From the NCBI GenBank assembly GCA_029881015.1, contig JAOUNK010000208.1, positions 1-6,104 of the forward strand: a stretch of DNA of 6,104 nt, given 5' to 3'. This document shows positions 1-6,024 of the stretch, in pieces. The first letter of the stretch is position 1. Every line of letters starts with the position of its first letter. The stretch comes from Gammaproteobacteria bacterium. Lineage in GTDB: Bacteria; Pseudomonadota; Gammaproteobacteria; Steroidobacterales; Woeseiaceae. Position numbers and translations under genes: made by a program. The notes under the pieces are model-generated. The model was not told the origin of the DNA and did no database searches. It saw nothing but the letters and a program-made list of their open reading frames with translations.

Positions 1-1
1 C

Positions 2-736
2 GCTGTCGCCGACGTGATCGTGTCGCAGGGACCGGCGGAGATTCGACGTATTGCCCAGGAACGTGTCGCCATCATCTCGGCTAACCTCGCGTTTGGCGAT
101 CTCGGTGCCGCGGCGGCCGAGGCCGGTGCCATAGTGAACCGCACACCGATGCCCGACGGTATCACGGCGATCGTGTCCGGTCAGAGTGAAGAAATGCAGG
201 AGTCGTTCGAGTCCATGCAGTTCGCCCTGATACTTGCCATATTCCTTGTCTACCTCGTGATGGCATCGCAGTTCGAATCGCTCATACATCCCTTTGTCAT
301 CCTGTTTACCATCCCGCTTGCGCTGGTCGGTGCCGTGCTGGCGCTGTTCCTGACCGGGACCACCGTCAATATTGTCGCCCTGATCGGTGTGATCATGCTG
401 GCCGGCATCGTCGTCAACAACGCGATCGTGCTCGTCGATCTCATCAATCAGCTTCGCGCCAAGGGTGCTGAACGTTTTGATGCAATCATGGAAGCCGGCA
501 GCGCTCGACTCCGGCCGATCCTGATGACCTCACTGACGACAGCGCTGGGGCTGCTCCCGATGGCGATGGGCTTCGGGGAAGGATCGGAGGTTCGTACGCC
601 AATGGCTATCACGGTGATCGGCGGCCTGGTGGTATCGACCCTGCTGACATTGCTCGTCATCCCGGTTGTCTATTCGCTCCTGGACCGCAAGAGATGGCCC
701 AGCGATGCGCCTGACCAGCTGGTGGCCGGCCAATGA
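2..736 (+). CDS. RND efflux transporter permease, C-terminal part (5' end outside window)
   Basis: This is the C-terminal 244 residues of a proton-driven RND exporter (HAE1/AcrB-like), an inner-membrane pump that expels drugs or other solutes through a periplasmic adaptor and outer-membrane channel. The reading frame is open from base 2, so the start is upstream and about three quarters of the usual ~1030 residues are missing. Visible are the end of the second periplasmic domain (fragment residues 1-65) and the last five membrane helices (about 73-90, 96-117, 123-147, 170-190, 200-226). Family marks include MASQFESL at the TM8/TM9 turn, GIVVNNAIVLVD in TM10 and RLRPILMT at the TM11 entry. The TM10 position that is Lys940 in E. 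coli AcrB reads Asn (N139 of the fragment). The stop overlaps the next gene's start as ATGA, so the two are one operon and probably translationally coupled. Family assignment is secure; the substrate is unknown. Confidence 0.95.
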   Translation, partial: AVADVIVSQGPAEIRRIAQERVAIISANLAFGDLGAAAAEAGAIVNRTPMPDGITAIVSGQSEEMQESFESMQFALILAIFLVYLVMASQFESLIHPFVILFTIPLALVGAVLALFLTGTTVNIVALIGVIMLAGIVVNNAIVLVDLINQLRAKGAERFDAIMEAGSARLRPILMTSLTTALGLLPMAMGFGEGSEVRTPMAITVIGGLVVSTLLTLLVIPVVYSLLDRKRWPSDAPDQLVAGQ

Positions 737-3700
737 AACATACAGAGTTCTCACTCCATCGGCCCGTCACGACAGTTGTCGTCTTCGTCGCGCTCGCCAT
801 GGTCGGCCTGATCGCGTCGCGACTGTTGCCACTCGAAAAATTCCCGGATATCGAGTTTCCCGGCATCTTTGTCCAGGTCCCTTACGCCGGCTCGACACCG
901 GAGGAAGTCGAGCGCCTGATTACGCGACCGGTCGAGGAGGCGCTGGCCACGTTATCGGGCGTCGAAAGGATGTTCTCGAGCTCCAGCGAAGACCAGTCGC
1001 AGATCTTCCTGCAGTTCGGCTGGGACCAGAGCATGGGGGCGAAAGGCATCGAAGCGCGCGCCAAGGTGGATGGCATTCGCCACCTGTTGCCTGACGACGT
1101 GCGCCGCGTATTCGTGTTTACCGGATCGCTGGGCGACCAGCCGGTTCTGCAACTGCGTATCTCCAGTGAGCGAGACCTGTCCGACAGTTATGAACTGCTT
1201 GACCGCATCCTGAAGCGTCGTCTCGAGCGTCTTGAAGGTGTATCGCGCGTCGACCTGCAGGGCGTCGACCCGCGAGAGATTCGCATCCTCCTGAAACCCG
1301 ACATGCTCTCGGCCTATGGCGTCGACATTGCAGCGATCAGGGACCTTCTGCTCAGCAGCAACTTTGCGGTCAGTGCGGGGAAGATCACGGCGGGCGGCGA
1401 ACGCTTCAGCGTGCGCCCGAGCGGCGAGTTTTCGTCCGTCGAGGAAATCGAGAACCTCACCGTGACCGCGGCCGGGCTACGCCTGGGCGACGTCGCGGAT
1501 ATCGAACTGCGAACCCCGGAGCGAAACTACGGGCGTCACCTCGACCGGGACTATGCAATAGGCGTTGCCATCAGCAAGACCACTGGCTCCAATCTTGTCG
1601 ACGTAACCGACCGGGTTATCGCCGAGGTCGAGAAGATCGGCAAACTGCCACAGATGCAGGGCATCAATATCTTCTCCCTCGACAATCAGGGCGACAGTGT
1701 GCGCGAGTCCCTGTCCGACCTGTTGAATGCCGGCATGCTCGGCGGCCTGCTCGCCCTGGTCGTTCTATACCTGTTCCTGCGCCAGGTCACGACGACGCTG
1801 ATCGTTACGGCGTCGGTACCCTTCTCGTTGTTGATCACGCTGGGTGCACTCTATTTCGCCGGCCTGACGCTGAATATTCTCTCGATGATGGGCCTGATGC
1901 TGGCCGTCGGCATGCTGGTCGACAACGCGGTCGTCATCACCGAGAGTATTTTCCGGCACCGGTCCGAAAAGCCCGGCCAGCCCTTCACCGCGACGATCAG
2001 CGGTGTCAGGGAAGTCGGCCTTGCCGTGATTGCCGGCACCATGACGACCATCATCGTGTTCGCACCGATGGTGTTCGGCGTACGAACCGACATGACCATC
2101 TTCCTGACCCACGTCGCGGTCACGATTATCGTCGCCCTGCTGGCGTCGCTGCTCATCGCGCAGACCCTCGTTCCCATGCTTGCAGCGCGGGTGGCGGTGC
2201 CGCCCCAGCCGAAATCCGGATCATGGATGACCCGCCTGACCGATCGTTACGTAGGTGCATTGAAGTGGATCATTGGACACCGCTGGTGGACGGCGCTGGG
2301 TATCCTCATTATCTGTCTGGTTGGCGTTGCACCGACGATCCTCGGGCTCGTCAAGTTCGACATGTTCCCGCAGGATGTCGGCCGCCGCCTGTTCATGCCC
2401 TATCACGTCGAAGGACAACACTCACTGGAACGCGTCGAGGATGCCGTCAATACGATCGAGGAGTACCTCTATGCCAACCAGGAGGAATTCAACATCCGGT
2501 CGGTTTACAGCTACTACGATCAGGGTCGCGCGGAATCCACCTTGCTGTTGACCGACGATGACGAGGCAACCCTGTCCACGCGCGAGATCATCGACCGCAT
2601 CGAGAAGGACCTGCCCGCAATTGCAATTGGTAAACCGAGTTTTCAGTTCGATCAGCAGGGAGGCGGTGAAGGTTTCTCGGTGCAGATCAGCGGCGATTCG
2701 ACCGAGGTCCTGAATGAACTCAGCGTCGATATCGTACGTGCCCTCGCAACGGTCGAGGGATTAAAGGACGTCCAGGCCGATTCCGAATCGGGAGACCGTG
2801 AAATCCGCGTCAGCATCGATCGGGCGCGCGCCGCGAACTCCGGGCTGACGGCGGCGGCCATCGCGCAGTCGATCGCCATCGCGATGCGTGGCGAAAACTT
2901 GCGCGAATTCCGCGATCCAAGCGGCGAGGTCGATGTGCGGCTTGCGTTCCGGGAGGACGACAAGCAGAGCATCGAGCAGCTGGCGAACCTGCCGCTTTAC
3001 ACGCCGGACGGGCAGCGCATTACCCTCGGCAGCGTCGCTAACATGCACATTGGAAAATCCCCGGATACGATTCGACGCACGGACAGGCAAACCGCCGTAA
3101 TCATCTCGGCGAACCTCGAAGACGATGTCAGCACCGATGAAGTGCGGCCGCGCGTAAACAGCCTCATGAGCCAGATCGACCTGCCGCCGGGCTACAGCTG
3201 GAAGGAAGGCCGGGGGTTCGACCGTCGGGACGAGACTGCCAGCATGATGACGACCAATCTCATCCTGGGCGTCGCCTGCATCTTCCTGGTCATGGCTGCG
3301 TTGTTCGAGTCGATGCTGCTGCCCTTCTCCATTATTCTCGGCTCGATCGTGTTCTCGATCTTCGGAGTCTTCCTGTTCTTTGCCGTGACGGACACCACGT
3401 TCTCGTTCATGGCGATGATTGGCATCATGATCCTGATCGGCGTTGTTGTGAACAACGGCATTGTCCTGGTCGATCACATCAACAACCTGAGGCAGGAAGG
3501 TGTCCCGAGGGAAAGATCGATTGTCATCGCCGGCCGGGATCGCCTGAGGCCCATCCTGATGACCGTAGCCACGACGATCGTTGGACTGGCGCCCCTCGCC
3601 ATGGGCACTACGCAGGTCGGGGGGGACGGTCCTCCGTACTACCCGATGGCGAGGGCGATCATCGGCGGGCTGGCCTTCTCGACCGTTGTGTCGCTGCTGG

Positions 3701-3828
3701 TCGTGCCCGCACTGTATCTCTACTTCGACAGCCTGGCGGCCTGGAGCCGGGACGTCATGCGGATTGCCAGGAGCCCAAGGAGCAGGAACCAGCCCAGCGA
3801 ACCGCCGCCCGAATTGACGACGACTTGA
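733..3828 (+). CDS. RND efflux transporter permease (HAE1/AcrB-like), complete
   Basis: A full-length 1031-residue RND exporter with the standard two-fold layout: TM1 (about 12-31), a first periplasmic loop (32-330), TM2-6 (about 331-485), TM7 (about 516-540), a second periplasmic loop (541-835), and TM8-12 (about 842-998). It should sit in the inner membrane as a trimer and export substrates using proton influx. TM4 carries LVDN: D397 matches AcrB Asp407, but the Asp408 position is Asn398. TM10 carries VVVNNGIVLVD with Asn907 at the AcrB Lys940 position. RLRPILMT (937-944) is intact. The start is the ATG inside the ATGA overlap with the preceding RND gene; MKHTEFSLHRPV is a normal RND N-terminus just before TM1, and a GGTGG stretch lies just upstream. 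The two adjacent, coupled RND genes recall MdtB/MdtC-type pairs, so a mixed trimer is possible but inferred. The last 109 bp overlap a convergent minus-strand gene. Substrate unknown. Confidence 0.96.
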   Translation: MKHTEFSLHRPVTTVVVFVALAMVGLIASRLLPLEKFPDIEFPGIFVQVPYAGSTPEEVERLITRPVEEALATLSGVERMFSSSSEDQSQIFLQFGWDQSMGAKGIEARAKVDGIRHLLPDDVRRVFVFTGSLGDQPVLQLRISSERDLSDSYELLDRILKRRLERLEGVSRVDLQGVDPREIRILLKPDMLSAYGVDIAAIRDLLLSSNFAVSAGKITAGGERFSVRPSGEFSSVEEIENLTVTAAGLRLGDVADIELRTPERNYGRHLDRDYAIGVAISKTTGSNLVDVTDRVIAEVEKIGKLPQMQGINIFSLDNQGDSVRESLSDLLNAGMLGGLLALVVLYLFLRQVTTTLIVTASVPFSLLITLGALYFAGLTLNILSMMGLMLAVGMLVDNAVVITESIFRHRSEKPGQPFTATISGVREVGLAVIAGTMTTIIVFAPMVFGVRTDMTIFLTHVAVTIIVALLASLLIAQTLVPMLAARVAVPPQPKSGSWMTRLTDRYVGALKWIIGHRWWTALGILIICLVGVAPTILGLVKFDMFPQDVGRRLFMPYHVEGQHSLERVEDAVNTIEEYLYANQEEFNIRSVYSYYDQGRAESTLLLTDDDEATLSTREIIDRIEKDLPAIAIGKPSFQFDQQGGGEGFSVQISGDSTEVLNELSVDIVRALATVEGLKDVQADSESGDREIRVSIDRARAANSGLTAAAIAQSIAIAMRGENLREFRDPSGEVDVRLAFREDDKQSIEQLANLPLYTPDGQRITLGSVANMHIGKSPDTIRRTDRQTAVIISANLEDDVSTDEVRPRVNSLMSQIDLPPGYSWKEGRGFDRRDETASMMTTNLILGVACIFLVMAALFESMLLPFSIILGSIVFSIFGVFLFFAVTDTTFSFMAMIGIMILIGVVVNNGIVLVDHINNLRQEGVPRERSIVIAGRDRLRPILMTVATTIVGLAPLAMGTTQVGGDGPPYYPMARAIIGGLAFSTVVSLLVVPALYLYFDSLAAWSRDVMRIARSPRSRNQPSEPPPELTTT

Positions 3829-4475
3829 GTATGGCCACCGGAGACGGTGTCCCGCGTCGAGTCCTCTAGCGGCAGCAAGGCCAGTTCAGAGGTTTCGTCC
3901 GGACCGAAACTCGCGAGAAACGTGCCGTCGTAGGCATCGAAGAGCTCGATGAGAATATCGTAGTTGCCGGTCGGGTACCCCGATACGAGTTCTGTCTCGA
4001 CAATGTAGTCGTCGGCACTCGTGGCGCCAAACAAGGTGAAATCGTCCGTCGATGCATACTCGTTCCACGGACCATACTCGTAGCTGAGATAGAGAACGGC
4101 GTACACATCGATGGCCACGTACGTTGTGTCTGCGTCGAACAGAAGGTCGATACCGGTGTAGTACCCGTCGCGATCGAAGTCCGCGAACAGCTCGACATCG
4201 GCATCGTAGAACCAGATGTTCGGATCGGCAGCCTGTGCTGTCGCGTTACCGAGCTTTTGTTGGGCCGAGCGCGTGCCTTTGGAGCCGCGGCTACCCGTTG
4301 TCTGCAATGCCTCGAACTCGTCGTACGTGACGTTGCCGTCGGCAACGGCACCACGGGTAATGTCACTGCCCTGCGAAGTCAGGCTTTGCCGCGGCTCCGG
4401 CGTGGTCTGGGCCATGCCTGTGGCCGACAGCAATAGCAGGCAGATCGTTGTCGTCATGTGAGTCGCATATTTCAT
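3720..4475 (-). CDS. Choice-of-anchor H-type exported protein with GlyGly-CTERM-like sorting signal
   Basis: A 251-residue exported protein of unknown function. Residues 1-22 are a Sec signal peptide (hydrophobic ICLLLLSATG, likely cleavage after GMA). A low-complexity linker holding DGNVTYDEF (46-54) follows. A conserved-looking beta-rich domain (about 86-205) contains FADFDRDGYYTGIDLLFDAD and ends in LALLPLED; I recognise this pattern as the choice-of-anchor H family. The C-terminus is GGGS (223-226), a hydrophobic stretch LGWFLLLGLLAI and basic residues. This is the tripartite GlyGly-CTERM form, which in other gammaproteobacteria is cut by rhombosortase for surface release after type II secretion. 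DFDRDG with D110 (99, 101, 103, 104, 110) resembles an EF-hand calcium loop. I chose this ATG over an in-frame ATG at 4547 because the signal peptide begins here and GAGAGGA (4483-4489) sits 7 bases upstream. The 3' end overlaps the RND gene by 109 bp. Family assignment comes from memory of the pattern; function is unknown. Confidence 0.85.
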   Translation of the reverse strand: MKYATHMTTTICLLLLSATGMAQTTPEPRQSLTSQGSDITRGAVADGNVTYDEFEALQTTGSRGSKGTRSAQQKLGNATAQAADPNIWFYDADVELFADFDRDGYYTGIDLLFDADTTYVAIDVYAVLYLSYEYGPWNEYASTDDFTLFGATSADDYIVETELVSGYPTGNYDILIELFDAYDGTFLASFGPDETSELALLPLEDSTRDTVSGGHTQVVVNSGGGSLGWFLLLGLLAIRMTSRLQAARLSK

Positions 4476-4482
4476 CACGGTG

Positions 4483-4489
4483 TCCTCTC
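4483..4489 (-). promoter_or_regulatory. Ribosome binding site deciding the start of the exported protein gene
   Basis: On the minus strand GAGAGGA lies 7 bases before the ATG at 4475. The alternative upstream ATG at 4547 would put 24 extra residues, including charged ones, ahead of the signal peptide. The site therefore supports the shorter, 251-residue form. Confidence 0.7.
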
Positions 4490-4515
4490 GTTGCTTGAGA
4501 CCATTTAGCCCCTGT

Positions 4516-4535
4516 GACGCTGAATCGACGCTGAA
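4516..4535. repeat. Direct repeat GACGCTGAA x2, 11-bp period
   Basis: Two identical 9-mers are separated by TC and lie about 40-60 bp upstream of the exported-protein start. The helical-turn spacing is typical of tandem transcription-factor half-sites. This is a positional inference only; the repeat could be chance. Confidence 0.4.
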
Positions 4536-4607
4536 CTCTGTGGGCATACCCGCGAATGCATGCGAACATGTTCAGCCGGCGTTCACCTGAGCGGTGCGAA
4601 CAGACCC

Positions 4608-5239
4608 ATGTCCATAGCGCGCGAGCACGAGAATATTTCCCGGGCGGCCTCTTGGCTGATGCTGGGTGTCGTGGGTGGGCTGGGTCTCGACCTGGCCGCA
4701 AAAGAACTGCTGCAGACCTATCCGTTGGTGCAGTTCGTCCTGCTGCGCAGCAGTATCGCTATCGTTTCATGCTGCGACCCGGCCGCGGTGAATTGTCTTT
4801 CGCGGCGATCGCTGTGCTGGTAGCCGCCGCCTGTTATGCCTGCCAGGCTATAACAGCACGGCGGCTCGGTGGCACCGAATCGACACTCGCCCTGTCGTTC
4901 TACGTGATACTTGGCCCCCTCGCGGTGTCTTTTGCGTTCCTCGATGAAAGTACGTGGCTGGCACCGGACCTCACGGGATGGGTACTCATGGTCATTGCCG
5001 CCACGTGCTCGATCATTGCCTGGGTTGGATTCATAAACGGTTACCGGGCGGTATCACCGGCAATTCTCGCCCCGCTCGAATACACAGCCCTGGTCGCCGG
5101 TGCAATTGCCGGGTTCCTGATCTGGGGTGAGATTCCCGACCGCTGGGTCGTCCTTGGCGCGCTGATCATCATGGCTTCCGGGGTCTTTGTCCTGTATCGC
5201 GGGGAGGCCAGGAAAGCAGACCGCGAAGATGCCGTCTGA
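4608..5239 (+). pseudogene. DMT superfamily (EamA) transporter, broken by internal deletion and frame change
   Basis: This is the remains of a ten-helix EamA/DMT inner-membrane transporter, usually about 300 residues. The N-terminal part runs from ATG 4608 (MSIAREHEN...) through TM1 (SWLMLGVVGGLGLDLAAKEL) into LVQFVLLRSSIAI at about 4764, the usual start of TM2. Near 4765-4772 the homology jumps to another frame at MLRPGRGELS, the sequence that normally follows TM5. The complete second EamA domain then follows (TM6-10) to the stop at 5237-5239. About 85-90 residues (rest of TM2 to TM5) are missing compared with typical members. Read from 4608, the first frame ends at 4823 after unrelated residues. 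The second frame has an internal ATG at 4769 that could give a 156-residue five-helix half-transporter, but no ribosome binding site is visible before it. It is most likely a decaying gene; an assembly error at the junction is the other explanation. Confidence 0.82.
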
Positions 5240-5252
5240 GGAAGCCGTAGAC

Positions 5253-5280
5253 AAAAAAACGGGCCACCCGGACCCGTTTT
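5253..5280. terminator. Bidirectional intrinsic terminator
   Basis: AAAACGGG (5256-5263) pairs perfectly with CCCGTTTT (5273-5280), with a possible further CC/GG pairing inside. It lies 13 bp after the DMT remnant's stop and 22 bp after the stop of the convergent TerB-like gene. Read on the minus strand the stem is followed by seven T residues, so it is strongest for the TerB-like gene. Read on the plus strand only four T residues close the stem. Confidence 0.85.
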
Positions 5281-5302
5281 CTCATGGTGATTATGTTATT
5301 GC

Positions 5303-5749
5303 CTAGACGTCGCCCGCGACCAATCCGGCGATCTGCGCCGGCGTTACATTCAGCGCGTCGACGACGTTATTGAAGAAGTCGATTTCGAGGCCACTCACGC
5401 TTTCATCACTGCGGAAGACCTCGGCAAGCGCCTGGACGACTTCCGAGCATTGGGTATCGCTGAGCTTCCTTTGCGCACCCCGCAAGTATTTTACGAGCGT
5501 CGCCTCTGCATAGAGCTCTTCGCGAGCTGCAACGCGAACATCGGCGGAACTGAACTCCTTGCCCGTGTGTTTCTTGAGGATGCGCTGGATGGTTTCAACC
5601 TCGACATGCTGGATACTCACGTCGGCATTCGCTGCTCGCGCCAGGGTCATGAGCAGGACTTCCTGGAACAGCTCGTTCAAATGAGCTTCGCTGACGTCGG
5701 AGCCGCCAAACAACTTGAGCACGTTACTGAGATCTGCAATTGCCATCAT
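5303..5749 (-). CDS. TerB-like (tellurite resistance TerB family) protein
   Basis: A 148-residue, mostly alpha-helical cytoplasmic protein with no signal peptide or membrane segment. It matches the TerB-like fold: a first half with LLMTLARAANADVSIQHVE (32-50) and a second, similar half with VVQALAEVFRSDESVSGLE (104-122). In each half a hydrophobic helix runs into an acidic turn with a Glu about seven residues on (D43/E50; D115/E122). This repeated acidic turn is the family's presumed metal-binding feature. Length fits the family (about 150). Stand-alone members are common and mostly uncharacterised, so tellurite resistance should not be assumed; no other ter genes are present. Two adjacent ATG codons occur (5749 and 5746). 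GAGAG upstream is 3 bases from the first and 6 from the second, so the second (147 residues) may be the true start. The gene is transcribed alone and ends at the terminator at 5253-5280. Confidence 0.85.
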   Translation of the reverse strand: MMAIADLSNVLKLFGGSDVSEAHLNELFQEVLLMTLARAANADVSIQHVEVETIQRILKKHTGKEFSSADVRVAAREELYAEATLVKYLRGAQRKLSDTQCSEVVQALAEVFRSDESVSGLEIDFFNNVVDALNVTPAQIAGLVAGDV

Positions 5750-5797
5750 TTACTCTCTTTTGAATTATTGCGGGCTGCATCCCGAGGCGGGCCGTTA

Positions 5798-5827
5798 ATA
5801 ATAACCCACAAAATGTATCGAATTGAA
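5798..5827 (-). promoter_or_regulatory. Possible sigma70-type promoter of the TerB-like gene
   Basis: On the minus strand TATTAT (5803-5798) is a five-of-six match to the -10 consensus, and TTCAAT (5827-5822) is a weak -35, with an 18-bp spacer. It lies about 50 bp upstream of the gene in an AT-rich stretch. A short GC-rich inverted repeat (CGGG 5771-5774 with CCCG 5781-5784) falls in the expected leader. The -35 is poor, so this is tentative. Confidence 0.4.
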
Positions 5828-5852
5828 GGCAAATTTGTTACTTAAATTTCGG

Positions 5853-5875
5853 CTTGGAATTTGTTGATTTCCAAG
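5853..5875. promoter_or_regulatory. Inverted repeat CTTGGAA-N9-TTCCAAG overlapping the predicted promoter
   Basis: Two perfect 7-bp arms (5853-5859 and 5869-5875) are separated by 9 bp, so arm centres are about 1.5 helical turns apart. The left arm contains the predicted -35 and the right arm lies in the spacer. This is the placement of a repressor operator. No known operator consensus is recognised. It lies upstream of the predicted start, so it would act as DNA rather than as an RNA hairpin. Confidence 0.45.
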
Positions 5876-5882
5876 ACATACT
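5854..5882 (+). promoter_or_regulatory. Predicted promoter of the mini-ORF unit
   Basis: TTGGAA (5854-5859) and CATACT (5877-5882) are each four-of-six matches to the sigma70 -35 and -10 consensus, with an ideal 17-bp spacer. Transcription would begin at about 5889, giving a leader of roughly 27 nt before the mini-ORF. It is divergent from the TerB-like gene. No experiment supports it; the strong ribosome site and terminator downstream make a promoter here expected. Confidence 0.5.
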
Positions 5883-5901
5883 GACTTTGGGCAAACAATT
5901 C

Positions 5902-5915
5902 AAAGGAGGTGATCC
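5902..5915 (+). promoter_or_regulatory. Extended Shine-Dalgarno sequence
   Basis: AAAGGAGGTGATCC is complementary over all 14 bases to the 3' tail of bacterial 16S rRNA (GGATCACCTCC followed by T residues). GGAGG is 6 bases from the ATG at 5916, which is ideal spacing. Every other start in this window has a far weaker site. This is the main evidence that the following short ORF is translated. Confidence 0.85.
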
Positions 5916-5996
5916 ATGTCTCGTGGGATAACAAAGGTATCTGAAAAACCTGTGGGTCTGACGCGATTGATGGAGCACCGCTACTCACTTCGCTAG
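5916..5996 (+). CDS. Small 26-residue ORF with very strong ribosome binding site (unrecognised)
   Basis: A short ORF starting MSRGITKVSEK and ending LMEHRYSLR, stop TAG at 5994-5996. I do not recognise the family. The peptide is basic (four Arg, two Lys, one His against two Glu) and has no signal peptide, membrane segment or Cys. It does not resemble a classical attenuation leader, since no amino acid is repeated in a run. Support for translation comes from the full-length Shine-Dalgarno match at ideal spacing, a predicted promoter at 5854-5882, and a strong hairpin terminator 28 bp after the stop; together these make a compact stand-alone unit. Codons such as ATA, GTA and AAA are less GC-biased than in the neighbouring genes. 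It could be a small functional protein, a modified-peptide precursor, or a leader ORF controlling what lies beyond the window. Confidence 0.6.
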   Translation: MSRGITKVSEKPVGLTRLMEHRYSLR

Positions 5997-6024
5997 TCCT
6001 CCTTTTCAGGTATTTGATTCCACG

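Larger units (their letters stand above)
4476..4607. other. Divergent intergenic spacer with short repeats
   Basis: This 132-bp spacer separates the minus-strand exported-protein gene from the plus-strand DMT remnant. It holds the ribosome binding site at 4483-4489, two direct copies of GACGCTGAA (4516-4524 and 4527-4535, 11 bp apart start to start, about one helical turn), and a perfect 10-bp palindrome GAACATGTTC (4564-4573). I see no convincing -35/-10 pair in either direction. The repeats could be regulator sites for one or both genes, but no known regulator is recognised. Confidence 0.4.

Noticed and set aside
666..1094. A 142-codon plus-strand frame bridging the two RND genes
   Set aside because: It overlaps both real genes in another frame, is Arg/Pro-rich and resembles no protein.
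2761..3477. A 238-codon open frame on the minus strand inside the second RND gene
   Set aside because: It is antisense to strongly conserved RND coding sequence, has a biased His/Asp/Arg/Gln-rich composition and no recognisable domain; it is a shadow of high-GC codon use.
3836..3849. Hairpin CACCG-GAGA-CGGTG just after the RND stop as a terminator
   Set aside because: The stem is only 5 bp, no T tract follows on either strand, and it lies within the coding sequence of the minus-strand gene.
4476..4547. A longer start (ATG at 4547) for the exported-protein gene
   Set aside because: It would add 24 residues before a clear signal peptide; the ATG at 4475 has a good ribosome site and places the signal peptide at the N-terminus.
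5303..5749. A tellurite-resistance operon
   Set aside because: Only one TerB-like protein is present and no terA, terC, terD, terE or terZ neighbours are seen; stand-alone TerB-like proteins are common and do not imply tellurite resistance.
5450..5845. A 131-codon plus-strand frame opposite the TerB-like gene
   Set aside because: It is antisense to a recognised TerB-like domain, with no ribosome site or family resemblance.
5902..5915. A 16S rRNA 3'-end fragment or antisense rRNA remnant
   Set aside because: Only the 14-base tail complement is present, with no further rRNA similarity, and it sits at exact Shine-Dalgarno spacing from an ATG.
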